Shown: positions 51,036 to 60,062, counted from the first letter of the stretch. The stretch: DNA of 64,000 nt from Paradevosia sp036499825 (GCA_036499825.1 DASYCZ010000008.1:62001-126000), one strand, 5' to 3'. Numbers and translations are program-made. The notes: generated from the letters alone by a model not told the origin.

Positions 51036-52091
51036 CTATCCGCGGGTTTCCGGAACCGGCGCAGTGACGGCCGTCGGGTCGGTGGGCGTCGAGGCGACCG
51101 GCTGGGTCTTGCCGCCGAAAATGCCGCCGCCGAGATTATTGAAGAAGCTGCCCAGGGCCTGGCCGCGGGCCTTGGCGGAAGCGTCGGCGGCTTCCTGCCG
51201 GGCGGCTGCGTCGGCGGTCGCCTGCTGCTTCTGGGTGATCGAGGCGACGGTGTTGTTGTAGGCGAGCTCGTCGGAGGCCTGCTTGGCCTCGAGCGCGGCC
51301 ACCAGGCTCGGATCGCGGGTCAGGGGCGGGCAGACCGAAGTCGGATCGAGCGGGCTGCCGCCGGGGCCGTTGGCGTTGAAGACATATTGCCGGTTGCAGA
51401 CGTCCCAGGTGGGCGGACGATGGGTCAATTCGAACTGGTCGTAGCCCTGCTTGATGTTCTTCCAGAACGCCATGTTCGGGCTGGTGCTGACCTTGGCGAG
51501 ATTTTCCGGCGTCATGCGGAACGGATAGATCTCGAGCTGCACGCTCTTGTTGCCGCCACGGAAGCTTTCACGGGCCAGGGCATAGATGTCGGCGATGCTC
51601 TCGTCGGTCATGGCGTAGCAACCGGCCGACGAGCAATCGCCGTGCACCATGAGGTTGCTGCCGGTGCGGCCGTAGGAGCGATCAAACTTGTTGGGGTAAC
51701 CGGTATTGAAGGACAGGTAATAGCCCGAGTTCGGGTTCATTAGCGCCGGGGTGATATTGTAGAAACCCTCGGGTGCCTGACGGTCGCCTTCCTTGACCTT
51801 GGGGCCGAGATCGCCCGACCAGGCGCAGATCTTGTAGGTGGTCAGCAGCTTGTAGTCGCCCGAGGACGACTGCTTCCAGATTTCGAGCTGGGAATCCTGC
51901 TTGAAAATACGGACCATCATGCCGGCGCCGGGTGTCGAGCCGATGGCGGCGATGCGGCTGACGAGGGCCTGGCTCAGAGGCTTGTTGGCCTTGGCGTTAC
52001 CGCCGATGAACCCGCCCCCACAGGCGGACAGAGTCATCACGACGCCGAGCAGCAGCAGGGCTGCGGCAATCTTACGGATTGGACCAGTCAT
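51036..52091 (-). CDS. L,D-transpeptidase (YkuD-like, YafK group) lipoprotein
   Basis: A 351-residue envelope protein. Lipobox LSAC (21-24). The YkuD core is VRIFKQDSQLEIWK ... APEGFYNI ... and the active site HGDCSSAGCYAM (H150, catalytic C158). It would form or cut L,D-linked peptides in peptidoglycan, or attach proteins to it. The C-terminal about 100 residues are Ala/Gln-rich and probably coiled (ITQKQQATADAAARQEA), ending in a Pro/Thr tail, beyond the family core. The transcript ends at the hairpin before yhhQ. Confidence 0.92.
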   Translation of the reverse strand: MTGPIRKIAAALLLLGVVMTLSACGGGFIGGNAKANKPLSQALVSRIAAIGSTPGAGMMVRIFKQDSQLEIWKQSSSGDYKLLTTYKICAWSGDLGPKVKEGDRQAPEGFYNITPALMNPNSGYYLSFNTGYPNKFDRSYGRTGSNLMVHGDCSSAGCYAMTDESIADIYALARESFRGGNKSVQLEIYPFRMTPENLAKVSTSPNMAFWKNIKQGYDQFELTHRPPTWDVCNRQYVFNANGPGGSPLDPTSVCPPLTRDPSLVAALEAKQASDELAYNNTVASITQKQQATADAAARQEAADASAKARGQALGSFFNNLGGGIFGGKTQPVASTPTDPTAVTAPVPETRG

Positions 52092-52226
52092 CGTTTTTAA
52101 AGCGACCCAAGTTCTGAATGCGACCGACGGGTGATCTACTGCCCAAAAAGGGCGTGGTTACTTATCGATAACAAGACGAAGTGAATCGTTCATTACCACA
52201 CCAGATCACGGTCCCGCGAGAGGGAT

Positions 52227-53186
52227 TCAGACGTTGAGGGCGGTGCCGATGGCGAGGAATTTTTCGCGCCGCTGCTCGCGGATTTCGAGCCTGCCCATGC
52301 TGCCCGGATAGGCCGCGAAAAACTCGGCGATGGCCTTGCGGGTATTGGCCATGACGGTATCCGGATGGCGGTGGGCGCCACCCGCAGGCTCGGCGATGAT
52401 GCCGTCGATGACGTTGAAGCCGAGAAGATCCTGGGCGGTAATCTTCATGGCGTTGGCGACGTCCTGGGCCTTGCCGGCATCCTTCCACAGGATCGAGGCC
52501 GAAGCTTCTGGTGAGGCCACCGCATAAATGGCGTTTTCGAGCATCAGCACGCGATTGGCGGTGGCGATGGCGATGGCGCCCCCAGAGCCGCCTTCGCCGA
52601 TGATGATGGCGAGATTGGGCACGCCGAGCTCAAGGCACTTTTCCGTCGAGCGGGCGATGGCCTCGGCCTGGCCGCGTTCCTCGGCGCCGATGCCCGGATA
52701 GGCGCCGGAGGTATCGACGAAGGAAACCACCGGAATGTTGAAGCGGTCGGCCATATCCATGATGCGCACCGCCTTGCGGTATCCTTCAGGATTGGCCATG
52801 CCGAAATTATGCTTGAGCCGGGTCTCGGTGGAGTTGCCCTTTTCCTGGCCCAAAATGGCGACGGCAGTGCCGTCGATGCGGCCGAAGCCGGCCTGGATAG
52901 CGGAGTCTTCGGCGAACTTGCGGTCACCGGCCAGCGGCATCCATTCGGTGACGAGGGCGCGCACATAATCGGAGAAATGCGGGCGCTGCGCATGGCGCGC
53001 CACCTGTGTCTTCTGCCAGGGGGTGAGCTTTTTGTAGATATCGGCCAGCGCTTCGTCGGCGCGGGCAGAGAGGCGGGTCACCTCTTCATCGATGGACACC
53101 GCCTGGTCGGTGGCGGCCAGGGATTTCAGCTCGGCGATCTTGCCTTCGAGATCGGCAACCGGCTTTTCAAAATCGAGAAACTGCAT
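52227..53186 (-). CDS. accA: Acetyl-CoA carboxylase carboxyltransferase subunit alpha
   Basis: Carboxyltransferase alpha subunit of the four-part acetyl-CoA carboxylase, the first step of fatty-acid synthesis. It has 319 residues, normal length. MQFLDFEKPVADLE at the N terminus, AILGQEKG, FVDTSGAYPGIGAEERGQ and IIGEGGSGGAIAI (oxyanion region) are diagnostic. accB, accC and accD are not in the window. A single-gene unit beside xerD, as in related genomes. Confidence 0.97.
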   Translation of the reverse strand: MQFLDFEKPVADLEGKIAELKSLAATDQAVSIDEEVTRLSARADEALADIYKKLTPWQKTQVARHAQRPHFSDYVRALVTEWMPLAGDRKFAEDSAIQAGFGRIDGTAVAILGQEKGNSTETRLKHNFGMANPEGYRKAVRIMDMADRFNIPVVSFVDTSGAYPGIGAEERGQAEAIARSTEKCLELGVPNLAIIIGEGGSGGAIAIATANRVLMLENAIYAVASPEASASILWKDAGKAQDVANAMKITAQDLLGFNVIDGIIAEPAGGAHRHPDTVMANTRKAIAEFFAAYPGSMGRLEIREQRREKFLAIGTALNV

Positions 53187-53363
53187 TCACCCGCCCATTT
53201 AGGTCATTTGTATTGACCAACCATCGGCGCCTGCTGTCGCCGGTCAAAGTGGCCGGAAAGTGGCCGCGCGGCCGACAGGAGTCAAGCCGCCGCCTCGCGG
53301 GGGTTTCTCCGGAGGGGCGATTCGGGTAGCGATCGGGGCTCAACCGGGCGCCGCGGGGTCAGT

Positions 53364-53891
53364 ATGCCGAAAGCCATTGTGATCGAGGGACATGCAATCG
53401 TATCGGCGGATGGAATGATCGCCGATCGCGATGGCGGCATGCCGGCCGCGCTGCGCAACGATGCCGACTGGCAACGGTTCCAGCAGGCGCTGGACAGGGC
53501 AGCGCTGGTGGTGTTGGGGCGGCTGGGACATGAGCGGCACCCCAACCCGGGCAGGCAGCGGCTGGTCTTCACACACAGTGTCGCGGGGTTGCAGCCGGCG
53601 GGCCTGGCGCAGTACTGGAACCCGGAAGCCGGAACACTGGCGGAGACGCTGGCAGCGATCGGGGTTGTGGCGGGCACCGTGGCGGTGACGGGCGGGACCG
53701 GGGTGTTCGACTATTTCCTGCCGCATTATGACGGGTTCGCTCTGGCGGAAGTGCATGGCTTCGTGGTGCCGGACGGACGGCCGTGCTTTTCGCAAGGTCA
53801 TCCGCGGGCGGTGCTGGCCCGGCACGGGTTGCGACCGGCAGCGTTCGAGATGATCGACAGCGGCGTGAGCCTTACGCACTGGCGCCGTTGA
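53364..53891 (+). CDS. Dihydrofolate-reductase-like protein
   Basis: A 175-residue protein with a DHFR/RibD-C-like fold: it opens VIEGHAIVSADGMIADRDGG, then ALVVLGRLGHERHPNPGR and VAVTGGTGVFDYFL (NADPH phosphate-binding pattern). It is shorter and more divergent than FolA, so folate reduction is not certain; a reductase of a related pterin or riboflavin precursor is equally possible. It is convergent with xerD, separated by one base. Confidence 0.75.
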   Translation: MPKAIVIEGHAIVSADGMIADRDGGMPAALRNDADWQRFQQALDRAALVVLGRLGHERHPNPGRQRLVFTHSVAGLQPAGLAQYWNPEAGTLAETLAAIGVVAGTVAVTGGTGVFDYFLPHYDGFALAEVHGFVVPDGRPCFSQGHPRAVLARHGLRPAAFEMIDSGVSLTHWRR

Positions 53892-53892
53892 G

Positions 53893-54807
53893 CTAGTTGT
53901 CCCCGGCGAGGGGATGGTGCGTTTCGACCAGGGTGCGGAGCTTGTCGTCGAGGACGTGGGTATAGATCTGGGTCGTCGAGATATCGGCATGGCCGAGCAG
54001 CATCTGCACGACGCGGAGATCGGCGCCATTGGCGAGCAGATGACTGGCGAAGGCGTGGCGCAGCACGTGCGGGGCCACCCGGTCGGCACCGATCCCTGCA
54101 CGGCCGGCGAGCGACTTGAGATCGCGAGCGAAAACCTGGCGAGCAAGATAGCCATCCTCGCCGGCGGCGGGAAACAGGAACGGGCCGGGAGGCAGGGTCT
54201 TCACATAAGACTTGATGGCGTCGCGGGTGCGGTCGTTGACCGGGACGATACGCTCCTTGTTGCCCTTGCCGCGGATGGTCAGGTAGCTGGCGTCGCGCAT
54301 GACGGCACTGCGCTTGAGGCTGACGAGTTCGGAGACGCGCATGCCGGTGGCATAGAGCAATTCGAGCAGCACATAGAGGCGGAGGGATATGGCCTGTTTC
54401 TGCGGCGTGGCTTCTGCCGACGCCTCGGCCTCGGCGGTTGCCAGCAGGTGGTCGACATCGGCGACGGAGAGAACCTTGGGCAGCGGCCGGCGCGCCTTGG
54501 GGCTGGCGACGATACGGGTCGGATCGTCCGTGCGGACGGCGTCGGCGCACAAAAAGCGGTGGAATTGCCGGATGGCGCTGAGCTTGCGGGCACTGGAGGA
54601 AGCCGAGAGACCTTCGGCGTCGAGGCTGGCCAGATAGGAGACCACCTGTTCGCGCGTGGCGGTGACCGGGTCGGCTTTCTCGGTAGCGAGGAACGCCGCA
54701 TAGGCTGCAAGATCACGCCCATAGGCGGCGAGCGTGTTGGCGGCGGCACCGCGCTCGGCGCTCATCATTTCGAGGAAGGCGTCGATATGAAGGCTCGCCC
54801 GGCTCAT
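53893..54807 (-). CDS. xerD: Site-specific tyrosine recombinase XerD
   Basis: Recombinase that with XerC resolves chromosome dimers at dif. It has 304 residues. N-terminal SAM-like core-binding domain (10-95); catalytic residues R157, K181, H247, R250, H273 and nucleophile Y282 all present (TGMRVSEL, RGKGNKER, HVLRHAF, LLGHADIS, YTHV). Its position beside aroK and a small membrane protein is the conserved chromosomal location, so this is not a mobile-element integrase. The start overlaps the stop of the small gene (ATGA). Confidence 0.95.
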   Translation of the reverse strand: MSRASLHIDAFLEMMSAERGAAANTLAAYGRDLAAYAAFLATEKADPVTATREQVVSYLASLDAEGLSASSSARKLSAIRQFHRFLCADAVRTDDPTRIVASPKARRPLPKVLSVADVDHLLATAEAEASAEATPQKQAISLRLYVLLELLYATGMRVSELVSLKRSAVMRDASYLTIRGKGNKERIVPVNDRTRDAIKSYVKTLPPGPFLFPAAGEDGYLARQVFARDLKSLAGRAGIGADRVAPHVLRHAFASHLLANGADLRVVQMLLGHADISTTQIYTHVLDDKLRTLVETHHPLAGDN

Positions 54808-55034
54808 GGGGCCGGCGCTGGACTGGCGGGCGGCGCAGGCGTAGCCGGCGGTGACGTGGTGATGACCGTCGGCAGCAGGGAATCAGCGGCTTGCGGGTTC
54901 AGGTCGCGCGGCGGGATCTTGACGGTGATCTCCTTGACGCCGGGATCGACCATGACGGTCAGCGCGTACAGGGCGCCGTAGCCGAGGCCGACCAGGAACA
55001 ACAGAGCGACAATGAGACGGATCAGGGTCGGCAT
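54804..55034 (-). CDS. Small membrane-anchored proline-rich protein
   Basis: A 76-residue protein: one membrane helix (about 5-27), a short conserved middle (DPGVKEITVKIPPRDLNP) and a Pro/Ala/Thr-rich tail (PPATPAPPASPAPAP), presumably periplasmic. A small protein at this spot between xerD and aroK is common in Hyphomicrobiales; the function is unknown. It is coupled to xerD by an ATGA overlap and is divergent from aroK across 139 bp. Confidence 0.75.
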   Translation of the reverse strand: MPTLIRLIVALLFLVGLGYGALYALTVMVDPGVKEITVKIPPRDLNPQAADSLLPTVITTSPPATPAPPASPAPAP

Positions 55035-55173
55035 GGTTGGTACTATGACGCCAATTTCTGAACAATTGCTGGCTTTTTACGCTACTCGCGCGGACGTGAG
55101 CGTAAGAGCGGCAGCTTGACATTGTCCGCCGCCAAGGCTTGAACCGCCGAAGCGATTTTCCCGGAGCGCCGCG

Positions 55174-55761
55174 GTGACCCTAGCCTCTATCCAAGAAGAG
55201 CTCGTTGCCAGCCTGGGCGGGCGGCCGCTGGTGCTGGTCGGGATGATGGGCGCCGGCAAGACTACGGTCGGGCGCCGCATCGCCAACAAGCTGGGCAGAT
55301 TGTTCGTCGACAGCGACGAGGAGATCGAGAAAGCCGCCAACATGACGATCGAGGAAATCTTCGCGGCGCATGGCGAGGGCGAGTTCCGGGCCGGCGAGGC
55401 GCGGGTGATCTCGCGGCTGATGCGTGAAGACAACATCGTGCTGGCGACCGGCGGGGGCGCCTTCGTCAATGCCGAGACGCGGGAATTGATCAAGGCCTGC
55501 GCGGTGTCGGTATGGATCAAGGCGGATTTCGAGCTGCTGTTCGCGCGGGTATCGCGGCGCTCCAACCGGCCGTTGCTGAAGACCGCCAATCCGCGCCAGA
55601 GCCTCAAGACGCTGATCGATGCACGCTATCCCATTTATGCGGAAGCCGACGTGACGGTGATCTCCAAGGACGTGCCGCAGGACGTGGTCGCCAATGAGGT
55701 GATCGAACGGGTGGCGACCTATCTTTCCACGCCAGGAACGGAGACGCACCATGCCGGATGA
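55174..55761 (+). CDS. aroK: Shikimate kinase
   Basis: Phosphorylates shikimate in the chorismate pathway. It has 195 residues. Walker A LVGMMGAGKTTVGR, shikimate-binding DSDEEIE and ATGGGAFV, lid region RRSNRPLL. The start is GTG 55174 with GGAG 8 nt upstream. It overlaps aroB by 11 bp; the aroK-aroB pair is a classic operon and feeds the hisC-tyrC branch seen at 10-12 kb. Confidence 0.96.
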   Translation: MTLASIQEELVASLGGRPLVLVGMMGAGKTTVGRRIANKLGRLFVDSDEEIEKAANMTIEEIFAAHGEGEFRAGEARVISRLMREDNIVLATGGGAFVNAETRELIKACAVSVWIKADFELLFARVSRRSNRPLLKTANPRQSLKTLIDARYPIYAEADVTVISKDVPQDVVANEVIERVATYLSTPGTETHHAG

Positions 55762-56866
55762 AACGCAGCATCTGGTGCATGTGCCGCTCGGCGAGCGGGC
55801 CTATGACATCTTCATCGGCCGGAGGCTGCTGGAAGGCGCCGGGGAACGGCTGAAACAGATGTTTCCGGGCCGGCGCTTCGGCATCGTGACGGACGAGCAT
55901 GTGGCGGCGGCGCAATTGCCGCGCCTGACGCACTCGCTGGACGCGGCGGGACTGGCCTATACGGTGATCACCATGCCGGCAGGCGAGGCCACGAAGTCGT
56001 TTGCCCGGTTCGGCGAAGTGGTCGACGGGATTCTCGCCGCAAGGCTGGAGCGCGGCGACCTGGTGGTGGCGTTGGGCGGCGGCGTGATCGGCGATCTCGC
56101 CGGTTTCGCGGCGGCCGTGGCGCGGCGCGGCATGGATTTCGTGCAGATTCCGACGTCACTGCTGGCACAGGTGGATTCATCGGTGGGCGGCAAGACCGGC
56201 ATCAACTCGCCCTATGGCAAGAACCTGATCGGCGCCTTCCACCAGCCCAAGCTGGTCCTGGCCGATCTCGATGCCCTCGATACGCTGCCGGAGCGGGAAT
56301 TCGCCGCTGGCTATGCGGAAGTGGTGAAATACGGCCTCATCGACGACGAGGACTTCTATTTCTGGCTGGAAGAAAAGCAGCCCGAGATTTTCGCCGGTGG
56401 GCCGGCACGTGCAGAGGCGATCGCGCGCGCCTGCGCCGCCAAGACGCGGTTCGTTCTGGCGGACGAGAAGGAAACGGGCGTGCGGGCGTTGCTCAATCTC
56501 GGCCACACCTTCGGGCACGCGCTGGAAACGGCGACGGGCTATTCGGACCGGCTGCTGCATGGCGAGGGCGTCGCCATCGGCATGGTGCTGGCGCATGGCT
56601 TTTCGGCCCGCTTAGGGCTGGCGCCATCGCAGGATACCGGTCGGGTGGTACAGCATCTGAAGCTGTCGGGACTGCCGACCCGGATTGCCGACATTCCGGG
56701 AGAGAGACTGCCGGTGGATATGCTGATGAAGAACATCGCACAGGACAAGAAGGTGGTACGCGGAGCGCTGACCTTTATCCTGACGCGGGGAATCGGCAAG
56801 GCCTTCATCGAAAAGCAGGTCGATGGAGATGAAGTGCGGCGTTTCCTCGAAGAAGCGTCGGAATAG
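55751..56866 (+). CDS. aroB: 3-dehydroquinate synthase
   Basis: Makes 3-dehydroquinate from DAHP; NAD- and metal-dependent. It has 371 residues. GGGVIGDLAGFAAA (NAD), IPTSLLAQVDSSVGGKTG, metal ligands in EVVKYG, LNLGHTFGHALE and HGEGVAIGM are intact. It starts inside the aroK 3' end. A typical partner further along, a hemolysin-like gene, is not present here; bolA follows on the other strand. Confidence 0.97.
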   Translation: MPDETQHLVHVPLGERAYDIFIGRRLLEGAGERLKQMFPGRRFGIVTDEHVAAAQLPRLTHSLDAAGLAYTVITMPAGEATKSFARFGEVVDGILAARLERGDLVVALGGGVIGDLAGFAAAVARRGMDFVQIPTSLLAQVDSSVGGKTGINSPYGKNLIGAFHQPKLVLADLDALDTLPEREFAAGYAEVVKYGLIDDEDFYFWLEEKQPEIFAGGPARAEAIARACAAKTRFVLADEKETGVRALLNLGHTFGHALETATGYSDRLLHGEGVAIGMVLAHGFSARLGLAPSQDTGRVVQHLKLSGLPTRIADIPGERLPVDMLMKNIAQDKKVVRGALTFILTRGIGKAFIEKQVDGDEVRRFLEEASE

Positions 56867-56888
56867 GGACTGGGGCGAGGGAAGGCTT

Positions 56889-56936
56889 ACCCCTCATCGG
56901 CCGTGCGGACGCCTTCTCCCGTCAGGGAAAAGTAAA
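56889..56936 (+). repeat. Degenerate intergenic repeat (CCTCATC type)
   Basis: CTTACCCCTCATCGGCC, then GTGCGGACGCCTTCTCCC and GTCAGGGAAAAG, the order seen in a dispersed repeat common in this bacterial order (recalled, not searched). It lies in the 139-bp space between aroB and bolA. A similar CTCTCATCCGGCG string is at 58011. Confidence 0.4.
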
Positions 56937-57005
56937 GTCGGTGGATAGGCAGTATGGCGCCGGCAGAGGTTGTGGAATCGCGCGGGCGACCCAATCTAGG
57001 GTGGA

Positions 57006-57296
57006 CTAGATGCCTTTGGGCAGTTCGGTGGGGGCGCCTGGGACGAGGATCTCGATGGCGAGGGCGTGGACGCCGGATTTCAGTTCGCTATCGAGGGTTT
57101 CCATGACAGCACGGTGTTGCGCAAGTCGGCTCATGCCGTCAAAATGACGGGTCGCGATTCTGATCCGGAAGTGCGTTTCGCCACCTTCGCGCCAGCCGGC
57201 ATGGCCACGGTGCTTGTGGCTATCGTCGACCACGTCGAGGTGTTCGGGCGCAAATTTGTCGGAAAGTTTTTCGATGATGGTGTCGCGGACGGACAT
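57006..57296 (-). CDS. BolA-family protein
   Basis: A 96-residue BolA-like protein, from ATG 57296. RIRIATRHFDGMSRLAQHR contains the conserved HFxG-type helix-turn-helix-like region, and HKHRGHAGWREG carries histidines that could ligate an Fe-S cluster shared with a monothiol glutaredoxin (family knowledge; no glutaredoxin gene is here). A TTG at 57308 is less likely. The next genes on the other strand are a J-domain gene and cobS, the usual neighbours in Hyphomicrobiales. Confidence 0.92.
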   Translation of the reverse strand: MSVRDTIIEKLSDKFAPEHLDVVDDSHKHRGHAGWREGGETHFRIRIATRHFDGMSRLAQHRAVMETLDSELKSGVHALAIEILVPGAPTELPKGI

Positions 57297-57343
57297 CGCG
57301 GGTCGCAATCTTTGTTATCGTGTTCGGTTTTTAGTTAGGCGCA

Positions 57344-57982
57344 ATGAAATTGGATTCCAAGCTGTTCGATGCCATCCGTATCCGCCCGCGCCGCCAAGAG
57401 GCGCCGGAGGTTTCGGCACCGCCATGCGCGTGGGAAGGCTGCGACCAGCCGGGGGTCTACAAGGCTCCGAAAGGCAATCGTGCCGAGGGGCAGTATCACA
57501 ATTTCTGCCTGGAGCACGTGCGCCACTACAATACGGCCTATAATTTCTTCGCCGGCATGGATGCCGACGACATCGAGAACCATGTCAGCCGCAGCGCGCA
57601 GACCGATGGCCGCCCGACCTGGGGCATGGGCACCAAGCCCGGCGCCGGTCCGAGCGCCAAGACCAGGGCACAGCCCAGGACGCATGCGCGTGGCGAGCGC
57701 TTCCACGATCCGCTGCACGTGTTCGCCCGCTATGCCAGGGCACAGGCGCGGGAGCCGGCAAAAGAACACCGCCGCAATCTCCTGGAGCCGGATCGGCGGG
57801 CGTTCGAAACGCTTGGCCTCGAGGGCAGCGCCAAATCCGAAGACATCAAGAAAGCCTACAAGGCGCTGGTGAAATTGCACCATCCCGATGCCAATGGCGG
57901 CGACCGCTCGTCGGAAGACCGGCTGCGTGCGATCATCACGGCCTACACGCATCTGAAGAATGCGGGGTTCGTGGCGCGGTAA
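57344..57982 (+). CDS. J-domain protein with N-terminal cysteine motif
   Basis: A 212-residue protein. N-terminal part with CAWEGCDQPG and a later Cys (NFCLEHVRHYN), possibly a small zinc site; a disordered middle; then a C-terminal J domain: AFETLGLEGSAKSEDIKKAYKALV and the HPD tripeptide in LHHPDANGG. It is expected to stimulate a DnaK-type chaperone; the client is unknown. It is divergent from bolA by 47 bp and precedes cobS by 219 bp. Confidence 0.92.
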   Translation: MKLDSKLFDAIRIRPRRQEAPEVSAPPCAWEGCDQPGVYKAPKGNRAEGQYHNFCLEHVRHYNTAYNFFAGMDADDIENHVSRSAQTDGRPTWGMGTKPGAGPSAKTRAQPRTHARGERFHDPLHVFARYARAQAREPAKEHRRNLLEPDRRAFETLGLEGSAKSEDIKKAYKALVKLHHPDANGGDRSSEDRLRAIITAYTHLKNAGFVAR

Positions 57983-58002
57983 GGTGAGGCTGGAGAGACT
58001 CT

Positions 58003-58046
58003 CCTCTCATCCGGCGGTGCGCACCCACATTTCCCTGCCAGAGCAG
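58003..58046 (+). repeat. Degenerate intergenic repeat (CTCATCCGGCG type)
   Basis: CTCTCATCCGGCGGTGCGCA, then CCCACATTTCCCTG, related to the segment at 56889-56936. It lies in the 219-bp space upstream of cobS. I see no other gene or riboswitch in that space. Confidence 0.35.
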
Positions 58047-58201
58047 AACGGAAGGTCGCGGGTCGCGCGGCAACCAGGGTTCCACTTCGAGCCCGTCAGG
58101 GCGGGGGAAACCAAGGCTAGGCCAGCCCGGCCAATGCTGCTATAGAGCGCGCTGTCCGCTTTGTGACAGCCTCCCAAACCCCCTGTTCGAGGGACCACGA
58201 T

Positions 58202-59182
58202 ATGACTGAATTTGCCAATTTGCCGGATACCGAGTTCAAGGCGCGCGATCTGTTCGGCATCGACACCGACATGGTGGTCAAGGGCTATGCCGAGACCACG
58301 GGTCATGTGCCGCCGATCGATCCGGATTACCTGTTCGATCGCAACACCACCCTCGCCATTCTGGCCGGCTTTGCCTTCAATCGCCGCGTCATGGTCCAGG
58401 GTTATCACGGTACGGGCAAATCGACGCATATCGAGCAGGTGGCGGCGCGGCTGAACTGGCCGCTGGTCCGCGTCAACCTCGACAGCCATGTGAGTCGTAT
58501 CGATCTGGTCGGCAAGGACGCCATCGTGCTCAAGGATGGCAAGCAGGTCACGGAATTCCGCGACGGCATCCTGCCCTGGGCGGTGCAGAACAATATCGCG
58601 CTGGTGTTCGACGAATACGACGCCGGACGCCCGGACGTGATGTTCGTGATCCAGCGCGTGCTGGAGGTTGCAGGCCGGCTGACGCTGCTCGACCAGAACC
58701 GTGTCATCACGCCGCATCCGGCCTTCCGGCTGTTCTCGACCACCAACACCATCGGCCTGGGCGATACGTCGGGGCTTTATCATGGCACCCAGCAGATCAA
58801 TCAGGGCCAGATGGACCGCTGGTCGCTGGTGGTGACGCTGAATTATCTGGCGCACGACAAGGAAGTCGGGATCGTTCTGGCCAAGGCCAAGAGCTACGCC
58901 ACCAGCGACAAGGGGCGCAAGACCGTCTCCAACATGGTGCGCATGGCCGATCTTACCCGCCAGGCCTTCATCAACGGTGACCTGTCGACGGTGATGAGCC
59001 CGCGTACGGTGATCACCTGGGCCGAGAATGCCCAGATTTTCGGCGATCTCGGCTTTGCCTTCCGTCTCACTTTCCTCAACAAGTGCGATGAGCTGGAGCG
59101 TCCGGTGGTGGCCGAGTTCTACCAGCGCGTGTTCGGCGAGGACCTGCCGGAATCGGCGGCTAATCTGGCGATCACGGCCTGA
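58202..59182 (+). CDS. cobS: Cobaltochelatase subunit CobS
   Basis: AAA+ (MoxR-like) ATPase of aerobic cobaltochelatase, which with CobT and CobN inserts cobalt into hydrogenobyrinic acid a,c-diamide. It has 326 residues from ATG 58202. Walker A GYHGTGKST (about 66-74), Walker B LVFDEYDAG (about 134-140), and TTNTIGLGDTSGLYHGTQQ (sensor/arginine region) are typical. An upstream in-frame start at 58163 is rejected; GAGGG precedes the ATG. cobN is not in the window. A methyltransferase gene separates it from cobT. Confidence 0.96.
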   Translation: MTEFANLPDTEFKARDLFGIDTDMVVKGYAETTGHVPPIDPDYLFDRNTTLAILAGFAFNRRVMVQGYHGTGKSTHIEQVAARLNWPLVRVNLDSHVSRIDLVGKDAIVLKDGKQVTEFRDGILPWAVQNNIALVFDEYDAGRPDVMFVIQRVLEVAGRLTLLDQNRVITPHPAFRLFSTTNTIGLGDTSGLYHGTQQINQGQMDRWSLVVTLNYLAHDKEVGIVLAKAKSYATSDKGRKTVSNMVRMADLTRQAFINGDLSTVMSPRTVITWAENAQIFGDLGFAFRLTFLNKCDELERPVVAEFYQRVFGEDLPESAANLAITA

Positions 59183-59197
59183 CCCAACGGCTCTCAA

Positions 59198-59260
59198 GGC
59201 CCGCTCGTCCGCCGCTTCGCGGAGATCTTTGCCCCGGGAGGGACAGGTGGCCAGCGGGCC
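59198..59260. repeat. 63-bp inverted-repeat element between cobS and methyltransferase
   Basis: Perfect outer arms GGCCCGCT (59198-59205) and AGCGGGCC (59253-59260) enclose an inner hairpin CCGC-TTC-GCGG (59212-59222) and CCCCGGGAGGG. The layout looks like a folded intergenic repeat or a weak terminator for cobS; there is no T tract. Confidence 0.5.
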
Positions 59261-59293
59261 GGGTGGGGGCCTTTGGGGGCTCCATGGTGATTT

Positions 59294-60058
59294 ATGGCGC
59301 AGAACATCTATGACGATGTGGCCTTTTTCGAGGGTTACAGCCGGATTCGGCGCTCGATCCATGGCCTGGAGGGAGCGCCTGAATGGCCGAACCTGCGCGC
59401 CATGTTGCCCGAAATGGCTGGGCTCAGCGTTCTCGATCTCGGCTGCGGCTTCGGTGCGTTCGATCGATGGGCCCATGAGCAGGGCGCGGCGAGCGTCCTT
59501 GGCGTCGATCTGTCCGAGCGAATGCTGGCCGAGGCGCGGCGGCGCAGCGGCGACATGCCGATCCGCTATGAGCGGGCAGATCTCGAACAGTACGAGCCCG
59601 CTTTCGGGGCGTTCGAGCTCGTCTACAGCACGCTGGTCCTGCACTACCTGCCTGACCTCGATCTGTTCTGTCGCCGCGTACGCGCTGCGCTGGTGGATGG
59701 TGGCCATTTCGTCTTCACCAGTGAGCACCCGCTCTATTCGGCCCGCACCGAGCCCGAATGGATGATGGATGCGGCGGGCAATCGGGTCGCTGCCGTCACC
59801 GATTACAATCGCGAGGGGCCGCGGACGCTTGACTGGCTCGATCACGGCGTCGTCAAATACCACCGCACCATCGCCACGGTGCTGATGACCCTGAAGCGGA
59901 ACGGCCTCATGCTGGAGGCCATCGACGAATGGGGGCCGACGTCAGCGCAGTTGCTGGAAAACCCTGGACTGCAGGATAGCGTGATACGGCCGATGTTCCT
60001 GATGATTGCCGCCCGCGCCGAAGCCGCGCGTTCCCAGCCTTCTCATAAAGCCGGATAG
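59294..60058 (+). CDS. Class I SAM-dependent methyltransferase inserted between cobS and cobT
   Basis: A 254-residue methyltransferase. Motif I VLDLGCGFGAFDRWA, motif II VLGVDLSERML, motif IV FELVYSTLVLHYLPDL, then ALVDGGHFVFTSEHPL, a clear Methyltransf_11 type. The SEHP and the C-terminal YHRTIATVLMTLKRNG pattern are common in small-molecule methylases. The substrate is unknown; nothing links it by motif to corrin methylation. It lies 111 bp after cobS and its stop is 4 bp from the cobT start, so co-expression with cobT is likely. Confidence 0.9.
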   Translation: MAQNIYDDVAFFEGYSRIRRSIHGLEGAPEWPNLRAMLPEMAGLSVLDLGCGFGAFDRWAHEQGAASVLGVDLSERMLAEARRRSGDMPIRYERADLEQYEPAFGAFELVYSTLVLHYLPDLDLFCRRVRAALVDGGHFVFTSEHPLYSARTEPEWMMDAAGNRVAAVTDYNREGPRTLDWLDHGVVKYHRTIATVLMTLKRNGLMLEAIDEWGPTSAQLLENPGLQDSVIRPMFLMIAARAEAARSQPSHKAG

Positions 60059-60062
60059 TTTC

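Noticed and set aside
50328..51743. 471-codon plus-strand frame over yhhQ and the L,D-transpeptidase gene
   Set aside because: Runs through two well-supported genes and a terminator; shadow of both.
53893..54807. Tyrosine recombinase as sign of a mobile element
   Set aside because: All features and the aroK neighbourhood match chromosomal XerD; no attachment sites or cargo genes.
57983..58201. Possible cobalamin riboswitch upstream of cobS
   Set aside because: No B12-box-like core or matching fold could be traced; only repeat remnants are visible.
58007..59863. 618-codon open frame on the minus strand opposite cobS and the methyltransferase
   Set aside because: Antisense to two certain genes, very rich in Arg, His and Gly, no ribosome-binding site; an effect of high GC at third codon positions.
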